Assembly: GCA_964350195.1 (NCBI GenBank)
Contig: CAYGJB010000023.1
Location: forward strand, 1 to 15,726
Length of the DNA: 15,726 bases
Source of the DNA: JAJCZB01 sp964350195
Lineage (GTDB): Bacteria > Babelota > Babeliae > Babelales > Vermiphilaceae
Direction of reading: 5' to 3'
Shown here piece by piece: positions 7,266 to 15,106 of this stretch. Made by a program: the position numbers and the translations under genes. Within the stretch, counting starts at the first letter, position 1; each line of letters begins with the position of its first letter. The notes under the pieces were generated by a model. That model searched no databases, was not told the DNA's origin, and saw only the letters and a list, made by a program, of their open reading frames with translations.

Positions 7266-7278
7266 ATTATTAAAATTC

Positions 7279-8025
7279 ATGAATCTAAATAGTACTGCTT
7301 TAGCAGTTCGTGATCTTTCCGTATATTATCGAGATCTCTGTGCTTTGCAATCAATTTCAATTAACGTGCCAACGGGCACTATGCTTGGTATTGCAGGACC
7401 GAATGGTGGTGGCAAGACAACTTTTTTAAAAGCGGTTCTCAATCTATTGCCAAAGCAAGCTGGTCAAGTGTCCATTTTTGATAGCTCTTTTTCTGCGCAA
7501 AGAGAGAGAGTGGCCTATATACCTCAACGGCTCTCGGTTGATTGGTATTTTCCCGTTACTGTTTTTGATGTGGTAATGATGGGGAGATATGCGCAAATTG
7601 GGTGGCTTTGGCGACCATCTAATGGTGACAATGACAGAGTGTATGAGGCTTTACATCAGGTAGATCTTTCAAGCTATGCACATCGTCATATCAGCCAGCT
7701 TTCAGGGGGTCAACAGCAAAGGGTCTTTGTAGCGCGAGCATTGGCGCAAGATGCGGATCTTCTTCTTCTTGATGAACCGTTTGTGGGAGTGGATATAAAA
7801 ACTGAAAAGCTTATTATCTCTTTGTTGAGAGAGATGCAACAAAGTGGAAAAACAGTTATCGTTGTGCACCATGACTTGCAAACTCTTTCAGACTATTTTG
7901 ATTGGGTTCTTCTATTGAATGTAAAACAAATTGGCTTTGGGCCAATTGATACGGTATGTATGCCGGAATATATTTGTGCGGCATATGGTGAAAGAAATAT
8001 ATTTGTTCCTCGACGCAAGGCTTGA
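7279..8025 (+). CDS. troB: Metal ABC transporter ATP-binding protein, TroB/ZnuC-type
   Basis: This cytoplasmic ATPase would power the metal importer. With the ATG at 7279 (13 bases after troA, no clear Shine-Dalgarno) it is 248 residues long. All ABC motifs are present: Walker A GPNGGGKT (40-47), Q-loop Q83, signature LSGGQQQR (141-148), Walker B LLLLDEP (161-167) and H-loop H198. A TTG-initiated frame from 7243 would overlap troA and has no ribosome site, so I rejected it. The weak ribosome site suggests translation coupled to troA. Neighbouring permeases on the same strand support the assignment. Confidence 0.93.
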   Translation: MNLNSTALAVRDLSVYYRDLCALQSISINVPTGTMLGIAGPNGGGKTTFLKAVLNLLPKQAGQVSIFDSSFSAQRERVAYIPQRLSVDWYFPVTVFDVVMMGRYAQIGWLWRPSNGDNDRVYEALHQVDLSSYAHRHISQLSGGQQQRVFVARALAQDADLLLLDEPFVGVDIKTEKLIISLLREMQQSGKTVIVVHHDLQTLSDYFDWVLLLNVKQIGFGPIDTVCMPEYICAAYGERNIFVPRRKA

Positions 8026-8030
8026 ACAGT

Positions 8031-8909
8031 ATGTATGAAAAAGTGTTACTGATTGTTTCCGATTATACCTTCCATCAAATAGTGATAGGAACGACGTTGC
8101 TTGGAGCCGTTTCTGGCGCTGTAGGAGTATTTGCGCTGCTACGTAAGCAAAGTTTACTTGGTGATGCAGTATCGCACGCAGCTTTTCCCGGTATATTGAT
8201 AGCTTTTTTATGTACACTAAGTAAGAATCCCTTGATACTGCTTGTTGGTGGTGTTGCTACTGGTTTGATTGGTGCCGCATGTGTTACTGCCATAACGTAT
8301 TACAGCGTGTTGAAGCACGATACGGCTCTGGGTATTGTTTTATCGGTTTTTTTTGGTGGTGGGCTCGTTCTGCTTACACATATTCAAAAATTGCAATTAC
8401 CAAATCAATCTATCTTAAATAAATTTTTATTTGGTAATGCAGCTACGTTATTGCCCGAAGACTCTTTTTTGATAGGGGTTGTTTCAGCTTTTTGCCTTAC
8501 TATTCTTTTTCTTTTTAAGAAGCAATTCTCGCTTATAGCTTTCGATGAACAGTATGCTCGTGTGCTTGGTTATACGGTACTCTATTGGGATTTATTATTA
8601 GCGATCTTACTGGTGCTTACTATTGTGGTAGGGCTGCAGACAGTGGGTGTTGTTTTAATGAGCTCTTTATTAATTGCTCCTGCAGCAGCGGCACGACAAT
8701 GGACTAATACTGTTTTCACAATGATTATGCTTTCAGCGCTTTTTGGCGCAATTGCAAGCAGTGTGGGTGCTCTTATTAGTTGTGTTTTCTATCAGCTGCC
8801 TACAGGGCCCGTGATTGTTATTGTTATGAGCGTATGGGTTTTATTTTCGATAGTATGCGGATCTGCTCACGGATTACTATGGCACAGATCTCAGAGGAAA
8901 ACTATATGA
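8031..8909 (+). CDS. troC: Metal ABC transporter permease, TroC/ZnuB-type (first of two)
   Basis: This is an integral membrane permease of the ABC-3 family for Zn/Mn/Fe. ATG at 8031 has AAGG about ten bases upstream and gives 292 residues; a TTG at 8022 overlaps the troB stop and has no ribosome site. It is hydrophobic throughout, with roughly seven to eight membrane helices. The conserved cytoplasmic RKQSLLGDAVSHAAFPG motif near the N-terminus and the late LIAPAAAARQ segment are family marks. It lies 5 bases after troB and overlaps the next gene by 4 bases. It probably pairs with TroD as a heterodimer, as in troABCD systems. C and D are assigned by gene order. Confidence 0.88.
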   Translation: MYEKVLLIVSDYTFHQIVIGTTLLGAVSGAVGVFALLRKQSLLGDAVSHAAFPGILIAFLCTLSKNPLILLVGGVATGLIGAACVTAITYYSVLKHDTALGIVLSVFFGGGLVLLTHIQKLQLPNQSILNKFLFGNAATLLPEDSFLIGVVSAFCLTILFLFKKQFSLIAFDEQYARVLGYTVLYWDLLLAILLVLTIVVGLQTVGVVLMSSLLIAPAAAARQWTNTVFTMIMLSALFGAIASSVGALISCVFYQLPTGPVIVIVMSVWVLFSIVCGSAHGLLWHRSQRKTI

Positions 8910-9766
8910 GTGCTCTGCAGATTGAACTTCTTGCAATTGCTGTTATAGCGGCAGTTGCTTGCTCCCTTCCTGGGGTGTTTTTAGTTTTACGTGGCGTGGC
9001 ATTGATGAGTGATGCGATAAGCCACTCAATTCTACTTGGCATAATAATTATGTTCTTATTTGTAGGGAGCTTGAGTTCTCCGCTTCTTTTGGTTGGTGCT
9101 GCTTGTGCTGGAATGGCCACCGTTTGGTGCACAGAAAAGCTTATGCACACAGGGCTTCTTAAAAAAGAGACCGCTATTGGTTTAGTGTTTCCTCTTTTTT
9201 TTTCCATCGGGGTGATTCTTATAACCGTATATGCTCGTAATGTTCATCTTGATTCAGATATGGTTTTGCTTGGAGATATTGCATTTGCTCCATTTCAACG
9301 GCTGGTGATTTGGGGTGCCGATATTGGGCCTTATGCATTATGGCAGCTAATAGTGATGATGTTTGTTAATATTGCGATTATAAAGCTTTTTTATAAGGAG
9401 CTGTTGCTGGTTACATTTAATCAAGAATATGCAGCAGTTATTGGTTTCTCTCCAACCATTGTTCATTATCTTATTATGGGCTTATCGAGTCTTACGGCAG
9501 TAGCAGCATTTGATATTGTGGGAGCGGTTGTAGTCGTAGCATTGATGATAACGCCGGCTGCATCGGCTTTTTTAATCACTGAACGTCTATCAGATATGAT
9601 CAAAATGAGTATATTTTTCAGCGTAGGAGCAGCTCTTTTTGGATACTTTTTTGCCCTTTATTGTGATGTATCAATAGCTGGATCGATAGCGATGATGGCT
9701 GGTATTTTTTTCTTTAGTATATTTGCTGGGACAGCTTTTCGGAGCTCTAATTATTACTATAAGTAA
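8906..9766 (+). CDS. troD: Metal ABC transporter permease, TroD-type (second of two)
   Basis: This second ABC-3 family permease is 286 residues. The start is the ATGA overlap with the troC stop, with AGAGGA about eight bases upstream; the frame is open upstream to 8780, but those starts lie deep in troC. It is strongly hydrophobic. It carries LRGVALMSDAISHSILLG (family motif after the first helix) and a late MITPAASAFLI segment matching the first permease. Two different permeases with one ATPase and one binding protein match the Treponema troABCD layout rather than znuABC, which has one permease. No clear terminator follows; a 209-base spacer leads to the rpmF promoter. Confidence 0.88.
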   Translation: MSALQIELLAIAVIAAVACSLPGVFLVLRGVALMSDAISHSILLGIIIMFLFVGSLSSPLLLVGAACAGMATVWCTEKLMHTGLLKKETAIGLVFPLFFSIGVILITVYARNVHLDSDMVLLGDIAFAPFQRLVIWGADIGPYALWQLIVMMFVNIAIIKLFYKELLLVTFNQEYAAVIGFSPTIVHYLIMGLSSLTAVAAFDIVGAVVVVALMITPAASAFLITERLSDMIKMSIFFSVGAALFGYFFALYCDVSIAGSIAMMAGIFFFSIFAGTAFRSSNYYYK

Positions 9767-9890
9767 TTATTGGCGCGGGCGAGTTGTTCATTTTGTTTTC
9801 ATTTTGAATCACGTTGCCTTGATTAGGAATTGAGCATGATAATCACCGTATCCCAAGCAATAATGGATGATTTGAGGCTCAAAGAGCATT

Positions 9891-9919
9891 TTGCCTTTTT
9901 CTCCAGAATACGCTATATT
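9891..9919 (+). promoter_or_regulatory. Sigma70-type promoter for rpmF-plsX
   Basis: TTGCCT (9891-9896) and TATATT (9914-9919) are separated by exactly 17 bases, about 56 bases before rpmF. This is the best promoter-like match in the window and sits in its largest + strand gap after gyrA. The rest of the 9767-9975 spacer shows only a weak GCTC-aaa-GAGC hairpin at 9877-9887. Confidence 0.55.
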
Positions 9920-9975
9920 TGAGGGTAGATTTAGACATGTTTTTCTAAGCAAATTACAGATTTTAAGGAATTATT

Positions 9976-10254
9976 ATGCCAGTACCAAAGCGTAAGCGCT
10001 CGAGAGCGCGTCGTGATAAACGATTTGCAAACAAAGGAATGAAAGAGCGTTCTGTAGCATCATGTGCTAATTGCACTGAGGCGATTGTGTCTCACCAAGC
10101 TTGTAAGTCTTGTGGTCATTACAAGGGACGCAAAGTCTTGGCAACAAAAATTGATCGTGCAGTTAAAAGAGCTGAAACACGCCAATCAAAAGAATCAAAA
10201 AAATCAGTGGCGGCTTCATCAGAGCAAACGATAGAAGCTAAGACTTCTGAGTAA
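9976..10254 (+). CDS. rpmF: 50S ribosomal protein L32 with C-terminal extension
   Basis: L32 is a small zinc-ribbon protein of the large ribosomal subunit. ATG at 9976 has AAGGA six bases upstream. The MPVPKRKRSRARRDKR start is diagnostic of L32, and the zinc ribbon is complete (C30-x2-C33, C43-x2-C46). HYKGRKV at 48-54 is where most L32 proteins end; this one runs to 92 residues, adding about 36 residues rich in Lys, Ser, Ala and Glu. rpmF directly before plsX is a widespread bacterial gene order. Confidence 0.95.
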   Translation: MPVPKRKRSRARRDKRFANKGMKERSVASCANCTEAIVSHQACKSCGHYKGRKVLATKIDRAVKRAETRQSKESKKSVAASSEQTIEAKTSE

Positions 10255-10286
10255 GCTTTCAATCATTCTGATACGTAAGGGATGCC

Positions 10287-11345
10287 ATGATAGCAGTGGA
10301 TGCAATGGGAGGCGATCGGGGACCACGCGCGATCGTTGAGGGAGCAGTAGCTGCAGCAAGAAAGGGTGTCCCTATTTTATTGTGTGGTCTCAAAGAACCG
10401 CTCTTTTCTTTTTTACCAAAAGATTGGGAATCGCTTCCGATTACTTTAGAGTTTTGTTCTCAAGAAATAGGTATGGATGAAGAGCCTGGTCGTACTGTTC
10501 GTACAAAACCGGATTCCTCTTTAATGTGTGCAATGAAAGCTGTTGCTTCAGGTAAAGCATCGGCCTTTTTTTCGGCGGGAAATTCAGGAGCAGTATTAGT
10601 AGCGAGTGTGGTGATGTGCGGTCGCGTACAAGGAATACATCGTCCTGGTATTGGTGCTTTTCTACCAGCAAAAAACGGCACTATATTTTGCCTAGATGTT
10701 GGTGCTAATGTGGATTGCAAAGCCGCATATTTGTATCAATTTGCACTAATGGGGCATGTATATGTGAGCCTTATTAAACAGATTAAAAATCCTCGTATTG
10801 GTTTGCTTTCAAATGGCCATGAGCCGTATAAAGGTCCAAAAGAAGTAAAAAAAGTATACGAGCGCTTAATGAAATCTCCGCTTAATTTTATTGGTAATAT
10901 TGAATCACGTGAAATGGCTAATGGTACTGTTGATGTAGTAGTTTGTGACGGTTTTACCGGCAATGTTATGTTGAAAGCAATTCAGGGAACCGTGCAGTCT
11001 CTTTTCTATTGGGTTCGGCAAGAAGTGAAGCATTCCTTATTTCAAAAATTTTGTTTGTGGCTTAATAGAGGTTTGTTTTATCGCATAAAGCAAAAAACAG
11101 ATTATGCATCAGTGGGAGGTGCTTTGCTATTGGGAGTGAATAAGCCTGTGGTGTTAGCTCATGGCAGGTCAGATGCTCGTGCTATAGAAAACGGTATTCT
11201 TCTTACACAAAATATAGTAAAAGAAGGCCGTGTTGAAAAATTTAATACGCAATTAAGTGAGCTTCTAGATAAGCATATAACCTTTACTGGTGCAGTGAAG
11301 CATAAAGTACGTTCCCTTTTTCATTGGGGTAGTCATGATGCGTAG
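10287..11345 (+). CDS. plsX: Phosphate acyltransferase PlsX
   Basis: PlsX makes acyl-phosphate from acyl-ACP and phosphate, feeding PlsY in the first step of phospholipid synthesis; it is a peripheral membrane enzyme. ATG at 10287 has AAGGGA four bases upstream. The 352-residue protein carries the family motifs IAVDAMGGD (2-10), SAGNSGA (96-102), HRPGIGAFLP (118-127), LDVGANVDC (136-144) and VCDGFTGNVMLK (219-230). The usual GEExxKG region is replaced by SNGHEPYKGPKE (175-186). It follows rpmF by 32 bases, sharing its promoter. Downstream fabH, normally next, is missing. The 72-base gap that follows has no clear hairpin. Confidence 0.95.
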   Translation: MIAVDAMGGDRGPRAIVEGAVAAARKGVPILLCGLKEPLFSFLPKDWESLPITLEFCSQEIGMDEEPGRTVRTKPDSSLMCAMKAVASGKASAFFSAGNSGAVLVASVVMCGRVQGIHRPGIGAFLPAKNGTIFCLDVGANVDCKAAYLYQFALMGHVYVSLIKQIKNPRIGLLSNGHEPYKGPKEVKKVYERLMKSPLNFIGNIESREMANGTVDVVVCDGFTGNVMLKAIQGTVQSLFYWVRQEVKHSLFQKFCLWLNRGLFYRIKQKTDYASVGGALLLGVNKPVVLAHGRSDARAIENGILLTQNIVKEGRVEKFNTQLSELLDKHITFTGAVKHKVRSLFHWGSHDA

Positions 11346-11417
11346 ACCGTATGCTGTTTTTGTAGTAGTATAGCCCAATATTTTGACTAGTTCAGTAAGT
11401 AAGGCGAAAAGAGATTA

Positions 11418-11681
11418 ATGAAGTTATGTATAGAAAATGTCTCACTCTCTACAAGCGAAGACGAAATAAGAGAGCTTTTCTCTTTGTATGGCGCAGTGGA
11501 GCGAGTGTATATAACGAGAGATGAGCTTTCCTCTGCTTCCGAAATAGTGTATGTAACGATGTCCACAGCGGATGAGAGAGAATTGGCGATTGCATCTTTA
11601 AATGGTTCTAACTTTAAAGATAGGCAGATTAAGGTTAGTGAAATAGATGACAATGATTCGTCATCTAGTGACATTTGGTGA
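11418..11681 (+). CDS. Small RRM-fold protein, probably RNA-binding
   Basis: This 87-residue protein is one RNA-recognition-motif domain plus a short acidic Ser/Asp tail ending in DIW. The beta-alpha-beta order fits: KLCIENVS, the helix SEDEIRELFSLYGAV, VYITRD, then IVYVTM, a second helix (ADERELAIASLNG) and a final strand IKVSEI. Both RNP motifs are weak: RNP2 is LCIENV (3-8), with Cys where an aromatic is usual, and RNP1 covers 41-48 (SEIVYVTM), keeping only Y45 of its two aromatics. A purine-rich AAAAGAGA lies just before the ATG. Single-RRM proteins occur in cyanobacteria and some other bacteria. It sits 37 bases before the next gene. RNA binding is inferred and uncertain. Confidence 0.72.
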   Translation: MKLCIENVSLSTSEDEIRELFSLYGAVERVYITRDELSSASEIVYVTMSTADERELAIASLNGSNFKDRQIKVSEIDDNDSSSSDIW

Positions 11682-11718
11682 TTATAGGCACAATTTTTTT
11701 AGAGTAATAGGTGAAATT

Positions 11719-12432
11719 ATGGCATTTGTAGATGAATTAAAGGCATTGTTTATTGTTGTTGGTCGTACGGTTAAAGATTTTTTTGGTGATTCAAGTGTGC
11801 TTGGACGCCATCTCAAAGAGATTGGCATTGCCTTCTCTTTAGTATTAGTTGTTGCTGGGGGATATCTGGGATATAGATCCTATGTGGTTTCTCTTGAGCA
11901 AAGAGCACATCATTCCTTTGCAGATTATTTACAAGATTATAAAATGGCAGAAAAAGCGAATAATAAAGAGGAATGGGATCGAGTATCTAATCTTTTTGGG
12001 CATGGCTTTGTACAACATACAGGTAGTAGTGTGGCACCTTTTTTTCTTTCCTTAAAATCGGATGCACAAGTTAAACTTGGTGAATTGGTTGAGGCAATTA
12101 ATACATTACAGCGTGCGATTGATGCTCTTCCAAAAAATTCAAAGTTTTTTCCTATTTTTTCTATTAAGCAAGCGCTGATGAAGCTAGATGTTGAAGATGA
12201 AGTGTTACAAAAATCAGGATTGCAGCAGCTTGTAACGATGGCGCGAGATAAAGAGAATGATTACAAGGATATGGCTCTATTCTATCTTGGTCGCTATTAT
12301 TGGACGCATGATCAAATTGAGGATGCTAAAAAAACCTGGCAAGAACTTGAAGATAGTAGCTGGCAGGAAAAAGCGTATCCATCTCCATGGGTTGAAGAAG
12401 TTAAGCAGAAATTAAAACAACTTGCTGCGTAG
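11719..12432 (+). CDS. Membrane-anchored TPR-like protein (YfgM-like architecture)
   Basis: The ATG at 11719 has AGGTGA four bases upstream; the longer frame from 11647 overlaps the RRM gene. The 237-residue protein has a short charged N-terminus, one transmembrane helix (about 34-54, IGIAFSLVLVVAGGYLGY) and then an all-helical soluble domain. TPR-like pairs are visible around 114-138 (SDAQVKLGELVEAINTLQRA) and 185-210 (MALFYLGRYYWTHDQIEDAK). A single N-terminal helix followed by TPRs resembles YfgM, the ancillary protein of the Sec translocon, but similarity in specific residues cannot be judged by eye. It lies 9 bases before gltX. Partner and role are unknown. Confidence 0.65.
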   Translation: MAFVDELKALFIVVGRTVKDFFGDSSVLGRHLKEIGIAFSLVLVVAGGYLGYRSYVVSLEQRAHHSFADYLQDYKMAEKANNKEEWDRVSNLFGHGFVQHTGSSVAPFFLSLKSDAQVKLGELVEAINTLQRAIDALPKNSKFFPIFSIKQALMKLDVEDEVLQKSGLQQLVTMARDKENDYKDMALFYLGRYYWTHDQIEDAKKTWQELEDSSWQEKAYPSPWVEEVKQKLKQLAA

Positions 12433-12441
12433 GAATAGCTT

Positions 12442-13845
12442 ATGTTGGCTAATTCTCCCATCCGGGTGCGTTTTGCACCTTCTCCTACAGGCCATCTTCA
12501 CATTGGTAGCTTTAGAACAGCTCTTTTTAATTGGTTATTTGCCAGACACTATAAGGGTATTTTTTTAGTACGGATTGAAGACACTGATCAAGAACGCTCA
12601 AAGAAAGAATATGTAGAAAGTATTATGGGTGCTCTTGATTGGGTGGGCTTGAAATCGGATGAGCCAGTAGTGGTGCAGTCCAGCCGCTCAAAAGAGCATG
12701 AAGATGCTTTGCAAAAGCTGCTTCAAGAAAAAAGGGCATATAAATGTTTTTGTTCGCAAGAAGATGTAGCAAAGCGATCTGGGGACACTGCTTTTTCTTC
12801 CTATGATGGCAAATGCCGAACAGTAGATCAATCAGCGCCGGGTGCGTACGTTATTCGATTTAAAATTCCACAGGTTGAGAATGTTTCATTCAACGATCTT
12901 ATTCGTGGCACTATTACTATTCCTAGAGATCAACTGGATGATTTTATTATTGCTCGATCTGATGGATCTGCTACTTATAATTTTGTAGTGGTTGTTGATG
13001 ACAACGATATGAATATAACACATGTGATACGGGGCGAAGACCATATTTCAAACACACCTAAACAAGTTCTTCTTTATCAAGCGTGTGGTTTCACTGTTCC
13101 TGAGTTTGCACATATTCCCCTTATTTTGGGACCAAGTGGAGATAGGCTTTCAAAAAGAGATGGTGCCGTTTCCGCGCTTGAATATAAAAAACTTGGTTAT
13201 CTTCCAACTGCTCTCATGAATTATTTAGTCCGTCTTGGCTGGTCCCATGGTGATCAGGAAATTTTCACTAGGCAAGAGCTCATAAAGTTTTTCACGCTTG
13301 ACGCTGTAGGCAAAAAGGGATCTATTTTTGATATTGAAAAATTAAATTGGCTTAATGGCGTTTACCTTCGAACTTTTCTCGCACAAGATATTCTTACTTA
13401 CATTGCTCAGGAGCTTAGTCCTGGCTTCCAGCAAGATATTGCTGATTGGAGCCAAGATTTGCGAGTTCAAGCAATAGATCTTTTCAAAGAGCGTTCGGTA
13501 ACGCTGGTGGCGCTTATGAATGAGGTAAAGATTCTGTATGATGGGCCATCAAGTTATCAAGAAGCTGATTTGAAAAAATGGACTGATGCTCAAACGATTG
13601 AACTTATTACAGAGCTTATTGCTGTATTGCAAAAAAAACCTACAATTGATGTGGCTGCTTTGAAGATAGAAGTGAAATCTTTAGCGCAAAAGCATGATGT
13701 TAAACTGGTAAAGATTGCACAGCCAGTTCGCATTGCATTGATTGGTTCTTCTACTGGCCCGGGTGTATTTGATATGGTTAGCATTATCGGTATACCGCAG
13801 ACGATGAATCGTCTATCTAAACTTATTGAAGCTATAAAAAAATAG
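12442..13845 (+). CDS. gltX: Glutamate--tRNA ligase
   Basis: GluRS charges tRNA-Glu in the cytoplasm. ATG at 12442 has AGGAA six bases upstream. The 467-residue protein has RFAPSPTGHLHIGS (10-23, class I HIGH site), RIEDTDQERS (44-53), RGEDHISNT (197-205) and the KMSKS-type site DRLSKRDGA (234-242). The helical anticodon-binding domain follows from about 310, and length is normal. Cys102, Cys104 and Cys125 match the zinc site of some bacterial GluRS, with no obvious fourth ligand. If the genome lacks GlnRS it may also charge tRNA-Gln for GatCAB; the window cannot show this. Spacing of 9 bases upstream and 24 downstream suggests an operon. Confidence 0.96.
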   Translation: MLANSPIRVRFAPSPTGHLHIGSFRTALFNWLFARHYKGIFLVRIEDTDQERSKKEYVESIMGALDWVGLKSDEPVVVQSSRSKEHEDALQKLLQEKRAYKCFCSQEDVAKRSGDTAFSSYDGKCRTVDQSAPGAYVIRFKIPQVENVSFNDLIRGTITIPRDQLDDFIIARSDGSATYNFVVVVDDNDMNITHVIRGEDHISNTPKQVLLYQACGFTVPEFAHIPLILGPSGDRLSKRDGAVSALEYKKLGYLPTALMNYLVRLGWSHGDQEIFTRQELIKFFTLDAVGKKGSIFDIEKLNWLNGVYLRTFLAQDILTYIAQELSPGFQQDIADWSQDLRVQAIDLFKERSVTLVALMNEVKILYDGPSSYQEADLKKWTDAQTIELITELIAVLQKKPTIDVAALKIEVKSLAQKHDVKLVKIAQPVRIALIGSSTGPGVFDMVSIIGIPQTMNRLSKLIEAIKK

Positions 13846-13869
13846 CGTAGAAAGGGTGGGGTAGTTGCC

Positions 13870-14841
13870 ATGAAAATAGCAATGATGTTTCCGGGGTATG
13901 GAAGTCAGTTTGTGGGAATGGGCAAAGAGCTTTATGATGAAAGTCGCACGGTTCAGGAGCTTTTTGAGCAAGCTTCGAGCTGTTTAGATATTAATTTTGT
14001 TAAGTTATGTTTTGCATCATCGGATGCTGATCTTGCTCAAATGCGCAATGCGTATACGAGTACTTTTCTCGTGAGTTCTGCTATTGCAGCATTGCTTAAA
14101 GAGAAGGGCATTAAACCTGATGCGGTCGCAGGGTTTAATCATGGTGTGTATGCGGCTCTTTTTGCAGTAGATGGCTTGAGCCTTCCTGACGGGCTTTATT
14201 TATTGAATAAATTCGCTTCTTTCTATCAAGAATCGCAGGAGACAGGCGATTTTTCTGCTCTTCATATTACGGGGTTTGCAGATAAAGAGCTTGAAGATAT
14301 TTGTTTGAAAGCGACTGAAAATGAGGAAAAAGCTTTTGTTGCTATTTATGAAACGTCAAGCAAGCATGTGATTACGGGCCATACCAAGGCTGTGGAGCGA
14401 GTGCGGGACGCAGCAAGTGTTTTTGCTAATGATAGAAAGATTAATATAGAGCAAGCTGATGTGGCTATTGGGCTTCATTCTGAGCTTATTGATCCAGTTA
14501 TTGATAAATTTAAAATATATTTAAACAAAGTTGATTTTCATGATTTGTCTGTTCCTATGATTGAATCGCTCACCGGTAAAGAGTTAAAAAAAGGCAAGAA
14601 TGTGCATGAGCAAATTTTAGAGCGTATTAACTCTCCCGTGGTATGGCCAATGGTGATGAAAGATTTAGAACAATATGATCTGATTATAGAAATTGGCCCA
14701 GGCACGCAGCTTACGCAATGGCTTAAAGAAACGTATCCTGATAAAAAGGCGATTGCGGTTAATAAGCCGGAAGATATTATTGAACTAGAAAAATTAATGC
14801 GGTCGCATATGGCTGCGCCGCAAGAAACAAGTAACGATTAA
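13870..14841 (+). CDS. fabD: FabD-like (malonyl-CoA:ACP transacylase) homologue lacking catalytic residues
   Basis: FabD normally moves malonyl from CoA to ACP. This 323-residue protein has the whole fold: FPGYGSQFVGMG (7-18), an acyltransferase core, H203 in VAIGLHSEL matching the catalytic histidine (E. coli H201), SLTGK, and IGPGTQLTQWLK near the end. However, the nucleophile elbow GHSLGE is GFNHGV (88-93), so Ser is N90 and His is F89. The oxyanion-loop Gln of GQGSQ is Tyr10. The arginine that binds the malonyl carboxylate (in MRGKFMQE of E. coli) has no counterpart in LLNKFASFYQE (111-121). The frame is intact on both sides, so this is not a frameshift. A GGGTGGGG stretch lies upstream of the ATG. 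acpP follows by 10 bases. It is either a pseudoenzyme or an altered activity; the symbol reflects homology only. Confidence 0.85.
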   Translation: MKIAMMFPGYGSQFVGMGKELYDESRTVQELFEQASSCLDINFVKLCFASSDADLAQMRNAYTSTFLVSSAIAALLKEKGIKPDAVAGFNHGVYAALFAVDGLSLPDGLYLLNKFASFYQESQETGDFSALHITGFADKELEDICLKATENEEKAFVAIYETSSKHVITGHTKAVERVRDAASVFANDRKINIEQADVAIGLHSELIDPVIDKFKIYLNKVDFHDLSVPMIESLTGKELKKGKNVHEQILERINSPVVWPMVMKDLEQYDLIIEIGPGTQLTQWLKETYPDKKAIAVNKPEDIIELEKLMRSHMAAPQETSND

Positions 14842-14851
14842 GGTATGTACG

Positions 14852-15103
14852 ATGGCAGATTTTGATAAGCAAAATACGAGAGATAGAGTGGTGGCAATTA
14901 TTGCTACAAAGCTTTCAATTGATTCTCAGGCAGTTAAAGAGGACGCAACCTTGCAAGATATTGGAGCAGATTCACTTGATTTGGTAGAGATAATTATGAA
15001 GCTTGAAGAACAGTTTGCGATTGAGATTGATGATGCGCAAGCAGAGACCTTTAAAAATGTACATGATGTAATAGATTATGTACATTCTATACGTGTAAAA
15101 TAG
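14852..15103 (+). CDS. acpP: Acyl carrier protein
   Basis: ACP is the acidic cytoplasmic carrier of acyl chains on a phosphopantetheine arm. The 83-residue, four-helix protein has the modification motif IGADSLDLVEIIMKLEEQF, with Ser41 as the attachment site. AAGG overlapping the fabD stop codon, eight bases before ATG, acts as the ribosome site. It is the last gene before a strong terminator. It would supply acyl-ACP to PlsX, encoded in the same gene run. An ATG at 14845 is out of frame and ignored. Confidence 0.96.
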   Translation: MADFDKQNTRDRVVAIIATKLSIDSQAVKEDATLQDIGADSLDLVEIIMKLEEQFAIEIDDAQAETFKNVHDVIDYVHSIRVK

Positions 15104-15106
15104 TTT

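Noticed and set aside
7243..7278. TTG start extending troB upstream
   Set aside because: It has no ribosome site, overlaps troA and adds residues not typical of the family.
8780..8905. Upstream extension of troD inside troC
   Set aside because: The extension is out-of-frame troC coding; the ATGA overlap with AGAGGA is the natural start.
9877..9900. Possible terminator after troD (GCTC-aaa-GAGC then T-rich)
   Set aside because: A four-base stem is too weak, and the T-rich part overlaps the -35 region of the rpmF promoter.
11387..11674. Minus-strand 95-codon ORF fully antisense to the RRM gene
   Set aside because: Serine- and leucine-rich shadow of the RRM gene, whose fold and start signals are better.
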